Source of the DNA: Hypoxylon rubiginosum | Taxonomy: Eukaryota > Ascomycota > Sordariomycetes > Xylariales > Hypoxylaceae | NCBI GenBank assembly: GCA_902806565.1 | Contig: CADCXA010000030.1 | Coordinates: 1 to 64,000 of the forward strand | Direction: 5' to 3' | Length of the DNA: 64,000 bases | Shown: piece by piece, positions 27,397 through 36,704 of the stretch | How positions within the stretch are numbered: position 1 is the first letter of the stretch | Layout: each line of letters starts with the position of its first letter | Translations under genes and position numbers: made by a program | The notes under the pieces: model-generated | Told to the model about the DNA's origin: nothing | Databases searched by the model: none | The model's input: the letters and a program-made list of their open reading frames with translations, nothing else

Positions 27397-27580
27397 TTAA
27401 CCCTAACCCGCACAGTGTCAACTTAAGTCTAGGCTAGGTATGGTATGATTAAGAACGGTTATCTTGATTAAAACTCTCTGATTGCTATGTCATGACTTTA
27501 AAGCATGAATTATAAGACTATAAGGCGGACTTGCCTTCGCTACCGCGTGACAGGACGTAGCTCACACCCCCTAACCCTAG
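27397..27580. repeat. Two short telomere-like motifs (CCCTAA-type)
   Basis: TTAACCCTAACCC at 27397-27409 and CCCCTAACCCTAG at 27567-27579 each hold about two units of the canonical fungal telomere repeat and lie 160 bases apart, downstream of the FAD oxidase gene. They are too short to be more than interstitial telomere-like sequence and could be chance. Confidence 0.25.
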
Positions 27581-28087
27581 CGTCGAGACCCATTCACGAC
27601 CCTATTCTCCGCCAGCCCGCGATCACGCTCTCGACGACGTGCTTCTTCCCCTTCCGGTCGCCGCCCTGTCGCCGTCGCACCGCGACCGCCACGCCTCGAC
27701 TATGCCGGCCGCCGCCGCCGCCTCCGCCGCCTGCCTCAGGTCCGGCCCAGTGCTGGCGGACTGGCGCGACGCCCGGGAGCGGCCGTGGCGGTCCGCGGTG
27801 TGCGTAGAGCGGTGGCGCCGGCGAGGTCGCGCGTCTTCGTGGTAGTAGTACCCGTCGTCTTCGTCGTCGTCGTCGTCGTAGTGATAGTATTCGTCGCCGT
27901 GGCGGCGGCGACGGTGGTGCTGGTGCTGGTGCCGGTCTCCGGAGTTCGGATCCGAGCCCGGCTTTAGCGCTCCGATCGCGTCGCCGAGGCGGCCGCTTCC
28001 GAGGGCGTCGAGGAACGCGCCGGACCTGGAGCGTGTTCTGGTGGAGCTGATATTCGCAGAATGTAAACCGGTTTTACATCTGCGCAA
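27577..28087 (-). pseudogene. His/Asp/Tyr-rich gene remnant resembling a DUF3824-type C-terminus
   Basis: A GC-rich leftward frame (28087 to 27623) encodes a charged low-complexity protein: an Arg/Ser-rich start, RLGDAIGALKPGSD, a His/Arg-rich tract, then YYHYDDDDDEDDGYYYHED and RQAAEAAAAAGIVEAWRSR. The last part resembles the Q-A-A-x-A-A-x-x-A-G-x-V-E-A-x-R-x-R segment of fungal DUF3824-like proteins. Beyond it the frame is lost. In the other frames HVVESVIAG and then LAENRVVNGSRR followed by TAG at 27577-27579 continue the expected C-terminus, which implies at least two frameshifts. There is no good ATG. It is most simply a decayed 3' end of a gene; the family match is by memory of composition and short motifs only. 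Confidence 0.4.
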
Positions 28088-28652
28088 TCATTTCTTAGCT
28101 GTGAGATGATGATGATGAGATTGTTTACGTCCGGCTATCTACCTAGAAATACATCTACTGGCACAGCGACGCGCTACAGTGGAGCGATCAGAAAATCGTT
28201 TCTTTCACACTGCCACACCGTAGGGGGTGGCTGAATGCTGCATGTTCGGCAGCGTTAAATGCCTCTTCGAAAACGCCTTGGAGACATCAACCACCATTGG
28301 ACAGACCATGTCATTTCCTGATTATCTCTAGGACCTCAAGATCTAATCCTCACCCGACTATGCGGCTAAATGCCGATCGGTTGTTAGACCGTCCTACTGA
28401 ACCCCTTTAAGCACTTATACGTCTACATATAGATATCAAAGACAATAGTAATTAATTTCTTTGTTCAAAAATCTAACGATGCTAACTTTAGTCTAAAGGA
28501 TAGGACATTTCAATTCCCCAAAGGTAAAGAAACCCCCTTAGCGTAACTCTTCTTCCTCGGCCATAAATCCTAAGGTAGATCTAAGCGCTTGCGCGTTAGC
28601 ATTTCTGTCCGCGATATCCGCCAACCGGATTTTAAAACCTACTACTTGTCCT
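28088..28652. other. Intergenic, no gene seen
   Basis: Between the decayed gene at 27577-28087 and the membrane-protein gene whose 3' end is at 28653. Stops are frequent in all frames and no motif is recognised. Confidence 0.5.
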
Positions 28653-29450
28653 TCAAAAATAGCTAAAGGTTGACTTGAAGGTCCTCACAAACATAGGCAA
28701 CTTTTCTATTTTAAAAATAGCCAGGTAGTTTTTTAAATCATAAAAAGCAGTGAGGAATCTAAAAAGGACGTAGAAACAAACCACCATTATTGGGAAAGTT
28801 AGGGTGATAACCCCCTGAAAGTACGTCTGTTCTGATTTGCTGTAGTACCACCATAGCACCGCCGGGAAAATTAAGTTCAATATCCAAGAAGAAACTCGAG
28901 CGCCGAACCAAAGCTTTTTCAGCCGGCTTGCGCGCTTGAGAAATAGAATGGTGGGGATGTGACGAATAACGAGCAAGGCCGTCCAAACCCGTTCTCTGAA
29001 CAGATGGTAAAAACTTATCAAGGTGAAGAATGCTAGCAAGATGATAGCTATAGATGCTATAAGAGCGTTACAGCACCACCGTAGGATTACCTTGCGAGAG
29101 GGTAAATAGAAAGAGACTGAGGGTCTCTGGAGAGAGAATGAAGGCACCTTTGCAAATAAAAGGCTGAGGGTTTTCTCTGCGGCTTGTACTACGTACTGGT
29201 AGCCGACAGCAAGAATAGAGTAGACCACAACATCATTATAGTACAAGATGTTATCGCATAAAAACCATATCATCAACACCATATAGAATGTTCTCCAGCA
29301 GCGGTCTACTTTATGGAGCGTATCCTCGTTCTTCTTGTCTTTAGGTCGTACCTCTTCGGGTAGAGTAGAAGGTATTGGTTCCATGGTCTTTGCTCGATGT
29401 TGTGAATGAATGGACCCATCCATATGAGCTCTTTGTTGTTTTACGTGCAT
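28653..29450 (-). CDS. Orphan multi-pass membrane protein
   Basis: A single uninterrupted frame of 265 residues from ATG at 29450 to TGA at 28653-28655. I do not recognise the family. The first ~50 residues are hydrophilic (PEEVRPKDKKNEDTLHKVDR). About five or six hydrophobic segments follow, for example FYMVLMIWFLCDNILYY, CCNALIASIAIILLAFFTLI, WTALLVIRHIPTILFL, SWILNLIFPAVLWWYY and LTFPIMVVCFYVLFRFL. It is rich in Tyr, Phe and Trp. The gene is on the same strand as the paraoxonase-like and P450 genes to its right and could belong to the same cluster, but nothing in the sequence proves this. The length and clean frame argue that it is real. An alternative start at codon 23 (MEPIPSTLPEEV) is possible. 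Confidence 0.6.
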   Translation of the reverse strand: MHVKQQRAHMDGSIHSQHRAKTMEPIPSTLPEEVRPKDKKNEDTLHKVDRCWRTFYMVLMIWFLCDNILYYNDVVVYSILAVGYQYVVQAAEKTLSLLFAKVPSFSLQRPSVSFYLPSRKVILRWCCNALIASIAIILLAFFTLISFYHLFRERVWTALLVIRHIPTILFLKRASRLKKLWFGARVSSWILNLIFPAVLWWYYSKSEQTYFQGVITLTFPIMVVCFYVLFRFLTAFYDLKNYLAIFKIEKLPMFVRTFKSTFSYF

Positions 29451-29797
29451 ACCTCTTCAGGGATGCTCTGAAATTTATAGACATTATATACATGCATGAT
29501 AATAGCTTTGTTTGTATGAACAAGAGCGTACGAACTCGTTACGACTGTTGGAGAAGAAAGGGAATTGTTTAGTATTGACTCTGGAGTTCATATTATAGGG
29601 GTTGTATTATTGGTCGTATTTCCAATATCTCTCAGAAAGAATAAATGCCTGTGAATTTTGTAATGCCTGTAACGCCTAAGCTATAATATCAAAATTTGAT
29701 ATTACAAATTCGATATGCACCTAGACTTGCTCATTATATTGTCGACGTTAATTGTCTTGTCATGGCCAGGTATTCCGTAGCGACTCTCAAATTAGTC

Positions 29798-31279
29798 CTA
29801 TTCAGCAGCTGATGACAGCGCCGTAGCGAAGTCTATTTTCGTGGCCAGCATATGTGGTGCGATGACGCCCGTCACAAAAAGCCATCCCTCTCTTCTGCCC
29901 TCATTAGTCGCTGGATCTATAGGAACGATCACAGCTGTCGTCGCGCCTCGCAAGGAGCTCCCGTTGTCGGAGAATAGTAGTCTTGGCTGTGTCACCTGAC
30001 TGCCCCTTTCCTCCTCCCCAGCCATTGCCGGTACGTACCAAACAATGCTCGAGATAGGCGCTTTTCCTGTAGGATCCTTTTCAGATTTAGCAACCGGTTT
30101 GTGAGAGGTATTCTAAAGAAATTCTACCTTGTAATTTCCTAGGAATTCAATCGGGCGCCCAAGTCCGGGGAGGAGGTAACCGCTGTAGTCTTTGCCGTCA
30201 ATCCCAGCCCACGGGTCCGAAAAGAAGCTGGGGTTGTCGACCACACCATCTGCCCGGATGGAATGGGTGACGGACAGCGTCTTATTATATCCTCCTTCGA
30301 GCTTCGAAAAATAGAGGGTTGCGGCCAAAGCGCTTGATATTAGAACTTGCTGGTTCGGCCCCCAGCCAAGCCCATTGTTGTTTGGGATCGAGTTGAGACT
30401 GACCGATGCACTGACGTTGGTCGAGTCGACCAGATGTACATGCACGACTTCGGTCCATGCCGAGTGGCTAAACTCTTCCACCACACGCATAAAGCCGTCG
30501 CGATAGTAATGGTCATTAGTAACGAGGAACTCCCGCTCAGACAGAGCGAGAAGATCATTGGGGGTACGGATTAATGGGTGGGAGATGGACCGCAAATGCT
30601 TCGCTGTATTGCTGCCGACGGTATGCACAAAGAGCTCGATGCGCGAAGCTGCTTTAGGCTGCGCCGACGAGGATGCTGTCCAGAGAGGATTTGGAATATG
30701 ATTGACGGCGTAGATATAGACAGTCTCAAAGTCCGATGGAGAGTTGTAGATGCTGATTCCATGGGTCACAAATGGTCCTTCGAAATCAGTAAGGGTAAGT
30801 TTCTGCGACTTCATGGTCTGGATGGTATATTTAGATTCTATATCCCGACATATGTTCACAGTTCGGGAGCGATGTGTCGCATTGCAACTCACTTTCGGAT
30901 TGATCACTACCAGCGTGCCGTACCAGGGGTTTTCGGGATGGTCCAGCGAGCCGGCTCTGCAATTTAGATAAATGATATGTTAGTCGCACGGTAAATGAAA
31001 AATATCTCTAATAGTAGCTACATACCCTGGAAACCATCCGGCTGCTTTTTCAATGTCACCACCACATGCGGAGTATAGCATATCAGAAGGCTCATGGTAA
31101 TGCAAATCTTCACAAGCGACAGTGCCGTCAATGGCATGATTCTCAATTCCATGGACGTTCTGCCACGAGCCGAGTGGTCGGAAGAACCCCAAAATTGTAG
31201 CTTCACGCTTTAAGGGGGCATAGAGAAGAGCAGAAAGTGTACCAACCACAATAGTGGTTACGTATAGGAAAAATGCCAT
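29798..31279 (-). CDS. Paraoxonase/SMP-30-like calcium-dependent hydrolase with an in-frame TAG
   Basis: Six-bladed propeller hydrolase or lactonase family, N-terminally anchored (hydrophobic residues 2-21). Exons: 31279-31026, 30956-30893 and 30817-29798 (introns 69 and 75 nt). Likely calcium ligands of the PON fold are present: Glu and Asn in GIENHAIDGTVACEDLHYH and THGISIYNSPSD, VTNDHYYRDG, NNGLGWGPNQQ and VVDNPSFFSDPWAG. The third exon is interrupted at 30113-30115 by TAG after GNYKVEFL, yet the same frame continues for 104 more codons with a convincing tail (GKAPISSIVWYVPAM, TTAVIVPIDPATN, GWLFVTGVIAPHMLATKID). Options: a nonsense mutation; a 51-nt in-frame intron (30077-30127; donor GTAGAA, branch-like GCTAAAT, weak AAG acceptor); or recoding or editing of TAG. 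Stopping at the TAG gives 340 residues with the last blade lost. Confidence 0.7.
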
Positions 31280-31752
31280 ATTGGTAGATTAAGCACGCAC
31301 AATAATTTATGGCGGTCTAGGCAGCTGAGATAGATATTCACAGGTATGTAGGAAGGGTAGTATTTTTTTCCCCTCAAGGTGGTACTCTGGAGAGCTGACG
31401 ATCTCGGAGTAGCAGGGTTTAATTGAGGGGGAAAAGGGGGGATGGGGGACGGGGAATAGGGAATAAGTCATCTTATTGCATAATGAGAGTGATCGTCGAT
31501 CTCCATCCTCCGTGTCGGCGGCTGCTGCAAGTCTTAGATAAAGGTAACCTTACACAATGGTGCATGTGGCGCTTGAGGCGAATCTATTGAGATTGAAACC
31601 CGAATTCTCTACCCTATTAAAGACCCTCAATCATCCTAAACGGCATACTTAACGACAGACGTAAAATACCCAAGTGTGAATTGTAAATAGTCCTAGGTAG
31701 TTACAATTACCATTTCCACACAAAGCGCTACTAAAATGAACGAATAGCCATT
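31280..31752. other. Intergenic between the paraoxonase-like and P450 genes
   Basis: About 470 bases between two genes on the minus strand; it should hold the promoter of the paraoxonase-like gene and the 3' flank of the P450. A purine-rich run lies near 31420-31465. No specific site is recognised. Confidence 0.5.
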
Positions 31753-33615
31753 TCAAATGATTGTGGTAGGCGCCTCGGACTCCGTGATTCTCACCAGAAG
31801 ACCGCTTTCAACAAAAAGCGCGTGGCTGCGAGAAACCATGGGCTCCTGGGGGTTTACGAGCTGGAAATCAAAATGTCGGAGCAACTGTGTAGCATTAAAG
31901 GTCAGCCATGCGCATATATACGCTACGATATGTGTAGCAGGTAGAGAGAGTAACATACTTCAAAGAAGATTTTGTTCATTTCCATCAGTGCGATGGACTT
32001 CCCGGCGCACATCCATCGGCCATAGCCGAAAGTGAGCTCGACGTGCCGCTGCAGTTCGGATCGGGTTGTCGCATCAACCTCTAAAAAGCGCTCCGGTCGA
32101 AACATGTCGGCGTCTTCTCCAAACACTGCCTTGGAGCGGAGCATAGAAGAAATGTTCACTCCTATCGCCGTTCCTGCTGGGATGAATTTGCCGTCAATCG
32201 TGTCGCCCCCCTTAGGAACTTCCTTAGAAAGCATATTAGTTGTGATGGGTCGTATTCGCAGGCCTTCGTTTACAACTGCCTAATTGATGCCGCTCTGTCA
32301 GTTCGTGATTCGGTTCTATACACCTTGTCTGGAATTCATTCAAATGCTATAACGGTTCAGAGTCTGGAAAGAGGAAGAATATTATACCTGAAGATATGGT
32401 AGCTCTTTAGCTTCCGCATTCGTAATTTTCTTCGACACCCTTCCTTCATGGACAGCTGCTGCAATTTCATCCTTTAATCGTTGGTACACTCGCGGCACCG
32501 CCAGTATATACAGCACAGTGATTTTGATCGCCGCAGCTGTTGTGTCGGAGCCCGCTACGAACATAAAAAGGGTTTCCACTTCGCATTCTGTCTGTGTGAG
32601 ACCGTGACGTATGAACGACCCCTACAAGTACAAGTGTGTTAGATATATCCGCTGTACTTAAGAGAAAATAGAATGCATGTCAATGCCAACTACTACGTAC
32701 CAGCATACTCTTCTCCTCTTTATCAGCCCCTGGTGCAAATCGTCTTCGCACTTCTTCGTTCGCCAGCCTGCAGACTTAACGTTAAGCATAGGTCCAGTGC
32801 GGTAGAAATGAATATTCAAATCGCTAGACTCACTTCATGGATCTTCCAAGTCCTTTCGAGTCCGTTTCCTGTGCGCCAAAGAGCCTCAGGCCAAGTGTCG
32901 AATATACAATGTCCCGCATCCAGGGAACGTCAGTAGTCAAACTGATCCAGGGCAGAGATCCTTCCATTGCCTCATAGAATTGGTATCGATCTGAGTCGGT
33001 TTCCAGGCATCCGAATTCTTTCCCCAACGCTAACTTCGAAATTACGTCCAAAGTGAATAGTGGAATGACTCTCGCGAGATCCAAGGGGCGAAATCCGCCT
33101 ACACCGGGTGATGTAATATATTTCCTCCGAATTAGAGTGATGAAGGCTTCGATTCGTGAGTCAACGGCAGGTTCGACACTGGAGATGTCGCGACCGCTAT
33201 ATCCGGGCATGAGTTGCGCTTTGATTTGATCATGAGTTGCAGGATCTCTCATAATGAACATTACTAGGTGGTGAGGGTTAAAACGGAATCCCGTGTACCA
33301 TTTCGACTTCCAATACTGGCTCTTCGCACTTGACAAGCGCTTGATTACTTCTGGATCGTCCGTCAGGAGGTCACTGGGCCCGACCCGAACAAGAGAACCA
33401 TATTTCCTTGTGGCAAGATCGTAACCCTCAAGCTGTTTTCCACCGTAGGCAAGGCGTGCGAGCCACAGGTATGAGAATGAGGCTAGAAAGGGACCGGGCA
33501 CATGGCGGAGGCGATACCATGAATATACTGCTGATGTTACATACCAGGTTATGGCAAGTAAAGCAAGAATTGTCGAGAATCTAGCTGGGTCGGAGGCGAT
33601 TGCCAGAAGCGGCAT
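31753..33615 (-). CDS. Cytochrome P450 monooxygenase (pisatin-demethylase-like class)
   Basis: A haem-thiolate monooxygenase, ER-anchored by hydrophobic residues about 12-32 followed by the Pro-rich hinge RLRHVPGPFLASFS. Five exons give 511 residues: 33615-32834, 32767-32701, 32621-32388, 32279-31959 and 31884-31753 (introns 66, 79, 108 and 74 nt). Diagnostic motifs are intact: I-helix FVAGSDTTAAAIK, K-helix E-x-x-R in VVNEGLRIRP, FRPERF, and the haem loop FGYGRWMCAGKSIA with its cysteine ligand. Stop TGA at 31753-31755. Unlike several neighbours this gene shows no damage. With the FAD oxidase, MFS transporter and UbiA remnant it forms the oxidising part of a plausible secondary-metabolite locus. 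Substrate cannot be inferred. Confidence 0.88.
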
Positions 33616-34671
33616 TGTGCGATATTCGTGAAGGAAGAGATATAACTAAAATTTGGTCGCTCTACTGTAAGGCAGAGAGAGTCAAAGCATGTCTGGTCCA
33701 TGATTTCTACTTAAGAGTTATCATCTAGTCAATTTATATGACATATCATATAAGTACCCCTATCCGCACTATCCTTATCGCCTTCCATTACCTTGCCCCT
33801 TATCCGATGTAGCACAACTGATCTACATCGAATTCAACGTCAAGCAACCCAATCGAAGAGCGCTGATAATGGTGTGCATACGATCAACTGCAAATGACCA
33901 TCATGCCCGTCTCATTTCCAAGGTTCTCGTCGATGCATTCACCAGGAGGGCACCAGTAGGAGATCATCGTGCCCATGGACCAAGAGGATGGCCTCCAATA
34001 TTTTCATGCAGCCGTAGCAAAAGCAAAAATGCCTACCTCCTCAAGTGCCTGGGTAGTAGTGCTTCAGGTCGTCGCATGGGCCGTCGCAAGGGTCGTATCT
34101 GCAGCATGGCATCACTCTCCTATCTCCTGCGATCCAACCAATCGAGGACTATTTGATGAAATCTGGTACGTAATCGTCAACCTCTGACCTATCCCCCGCG
34201 CGCCTTCTAGACCTACATCACCTCCTACGTACCTGCTTCCTCTTCAGGCGTTTAGGTAAGCACTTGGACATGTAGCATTGTCGTACTTTCTCTACCTATT
34301 CTAACATTCTAACACTGCATAGGAAGCAAAGGGGCAAGAATATTACTCAATCTGCATAACTGAGCCTACCTAAGCCAAGCTTCGCCCGCGACAATCGTTT
34401 CACTAGACCTCAAGTCGTGAATACTTCTATAGCCAATATTCTTACGGGTACGCCAACCGTTCATAGTCTGCTAGCCCTTATTTTCAGACCGTCCTCGGAA
34501 TCGCCATTGTTAAGATTACAGGCATATTATCAAGCAACTTACAGATAACCCGGTCCTAGACATATTTCGATCCGCTCGTCCTTCGTTAATCGGTTCGGCC
34601 TCCACTACTCTCTTCACGCATCCGACAGCTTCTAGCCTACATAAGGGGCGCCTGTATGAGGATACGCTAGC
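33616..34671. other. Intergenic, no credible gene
   Basis: Divergent intergenic region between the P450 start (leftward) and the MYND-finger gene (rightward). Two short overlapping frames at 33869-34187 have no family features. Runs of CTACCTA/CCTACGTACCT-like text recur near 34215-34375. Confidence 0.5.
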
Positions 34672-36326
34672 ATGGAGTCCGACAATCCCGACACCTTAGA
34701 TGAGGTTGAGCTGCTATTCATGCAATTGGGAAACCCCTGCACGACCAAAGTGTGCACCGATGTTCATCTTCGGATCAGTGATTCCGCGTATAACCGAGCT
34801 TTGAGGGTCTTCCTTGACCGAACGGAAAATTCTGACGAAGGGGACCATCCCGACATCCCATTCCTACGAGCCATCGCAGTAGAAGCCTTGACGGGCTTCA
34901 ACGATCACGGTCTCCGCATTGCCTTCATAGAACACCTCGGCCCGCTTCTCTTGGATGACGCAGAACCCCACTGGGGTTCACATCAACGCCGCTATCTATC
35001 CCTTTGTAGGTGGATATTTCAGGGGAGGCAGGTTGATAAGCTCCAAGCATCAGCCAGCAACGCTCCTCGATCTACTCCGATTGGTCACTATTACCATCTT
35101 CCCAAGGAACTTACTATCCCTCAAAACTGCGCTCAGTGTGGCAAATCGCCAGCCAGGTTGTCCTGCGGCCGCTGTCTCTTGCGGCACGGCTCCCACATAA
35201 CGATTTGCACGACGTATTGTGACCGGAAATGCCAAGTACGACACTGGCCTAGGCACAGACCGAAGTGTCTAGATCGCGTTCGATTCATACGATCTGTGGG
35301 GTTGATGAAGGCTATTTTCACCATGATCATAGAAGAGTTAACTATGCTTACACCTTGGGATTGTATAGAGAGAAATGGCATGACCATCCTGGATGAGAAT
35401 AGTCGAATTTTCGACTATCTACGAGGTAACCCTTTACTACACAAATTTCCCCGCGACCTATTTCAGACCGAGCGACATGCCACTATGGCCCTACAGAGTC
35501 AGTATGCGCCGTATCTGAGACTCAGAGGCATGATTCAACCTCTATTGCACTGGCTCTGGGGTGGTGAGTTCGGATACATGTTGTCTACAACCTGTAGTGC
35601 TGATATCCTACAGATCTTTGCATGTCCGTCCAGGAAGTTCCCGTTCTGGTGAAGAATGTCGACCGTCCACTTATCCAGGTCGGCCGGACCGAATGCGGCG
35701 GGTTGAAATCCGACGTCTTGCGACCTCGTTGTGTGCTACGGGTATCTCTATTTTCTGGGGATGTCTTTGCCGTCGATCTTGCTGCTGGACAGTTCGGATG
35801 GGCAGAGTCTTTGATGCACTGGGGACATTTCGTGAAGCACAGAGTTTTCGACTTTACCCGTTTTGATGTTCAAGGCGAGCTAGCCGAGTATCCCTTATAC
35901 GAACCAAAGGCGGCCGCAGCCCATTTTCACAAATCTCTATTAGTGGACATCATTGAGCAGGGCCGCATAAGTCTTGGCTCGGGCTTTTTAGAGTGCGATA
36001 CGTACCAGGCCATCCAAAGCAGCTTTCTAAATACAGTGAAGGCTCTATGCGCATATAAAGCTCGAAGGTTGACTCAGGAACCACTCCACGGCAGAATGTA
36101 TCTCACATCAGACGACGCGCCCCAAGTCACAATTACGGCAGAAGAGGTAATCCGCCTGAAACCTGTCTAGATGACAGAGGCTGAGACGTTTGCGATTGAG
36201 CAGGATGGAGATGAGTATCTTTTGGCGCGCTGGAAAACCCGCCTCGAGAGGCAAGGTATCAAGTTCAGAGATCCCCCACCATCAGCACGTGAAATAGAGG
36301 CAGGTGTTTCGGTGTTCGCAGACTAG
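34672..36326 (+). CDS. MYND-type zinc-finger protein with an in-frame TAG near the C-terminus
   Basis: Exon 1 is 34672-35563 and a 50-nt intron (35564-35613, GTGAGT...CTACAG) leads to exon 2. Residues about 150-200 carry the Cys/His pattern of a MYND finger: NCAQCGKSPARLSCGRC, then TYCDRKCQVRHWPRHRPKC. MYND fingers mediate protein contacts; the rest of the protein matches nothing I know, as is usual for this expanded fungal class. The frame meets TAG at 36168-36170 (482 residues) but continues in the same frame for 51 codons (MTEAETFAIEQDGDEYLLAR onward) to a second TAG at 36324-36326. Either the protein ends at 482, or a 57-nt in-frame intron (36147-36203, donor GTAATC, acceptor GAGCAG) removes the stop, or the stop is a mutation. 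I favour the intron but cannot prove it. Confidence 0.65.
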
Positions 36327-36704
36327 TTGGCAAACCACGAGAAGGTGAGAAATCACCTTGGCGTGTCTGTCCGAGACTTTGATCGTCGTTCAGGCAGGCC
36401 ACCTAGTTGTTTGGTAGAGAACTACAAGCGCAAATGGTATTGGTGGTTTGGATTCGGTTTACGTCTCTTTCATGAAAATCCTTAGCCAACTCCATAACCA
36501 ACTTAAATAGATATAACCATAGCGATTAATTTTGGTTGTTACGATGCGAATCAATTGATGCGAAAACAGTAATGTTGTAGCGCGAGGAGCTCTCAGCTGA
36601 ACTTCCCCTATTCGAGTTTACATACCTCATCCCTTCTCCGGACGACCAGTAACTAAAAGCCCAAATCCCTCACAGTAGCTTCCATTATGCGCATCCTAGG
36701 CCTT
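36327..36704. other. Intergenic, convergent 3' ends
   Basis: Separates the MYND gene from the oppositely oriented zinc-finger gene. Nothing else is seen. Confidence 0.5.

Noticed and set aside
33869..34187. Two overlapping short + strand frames before the MYND gene
   Set aside because: Neither shows conserved features or splice sites; treated as intergenic.
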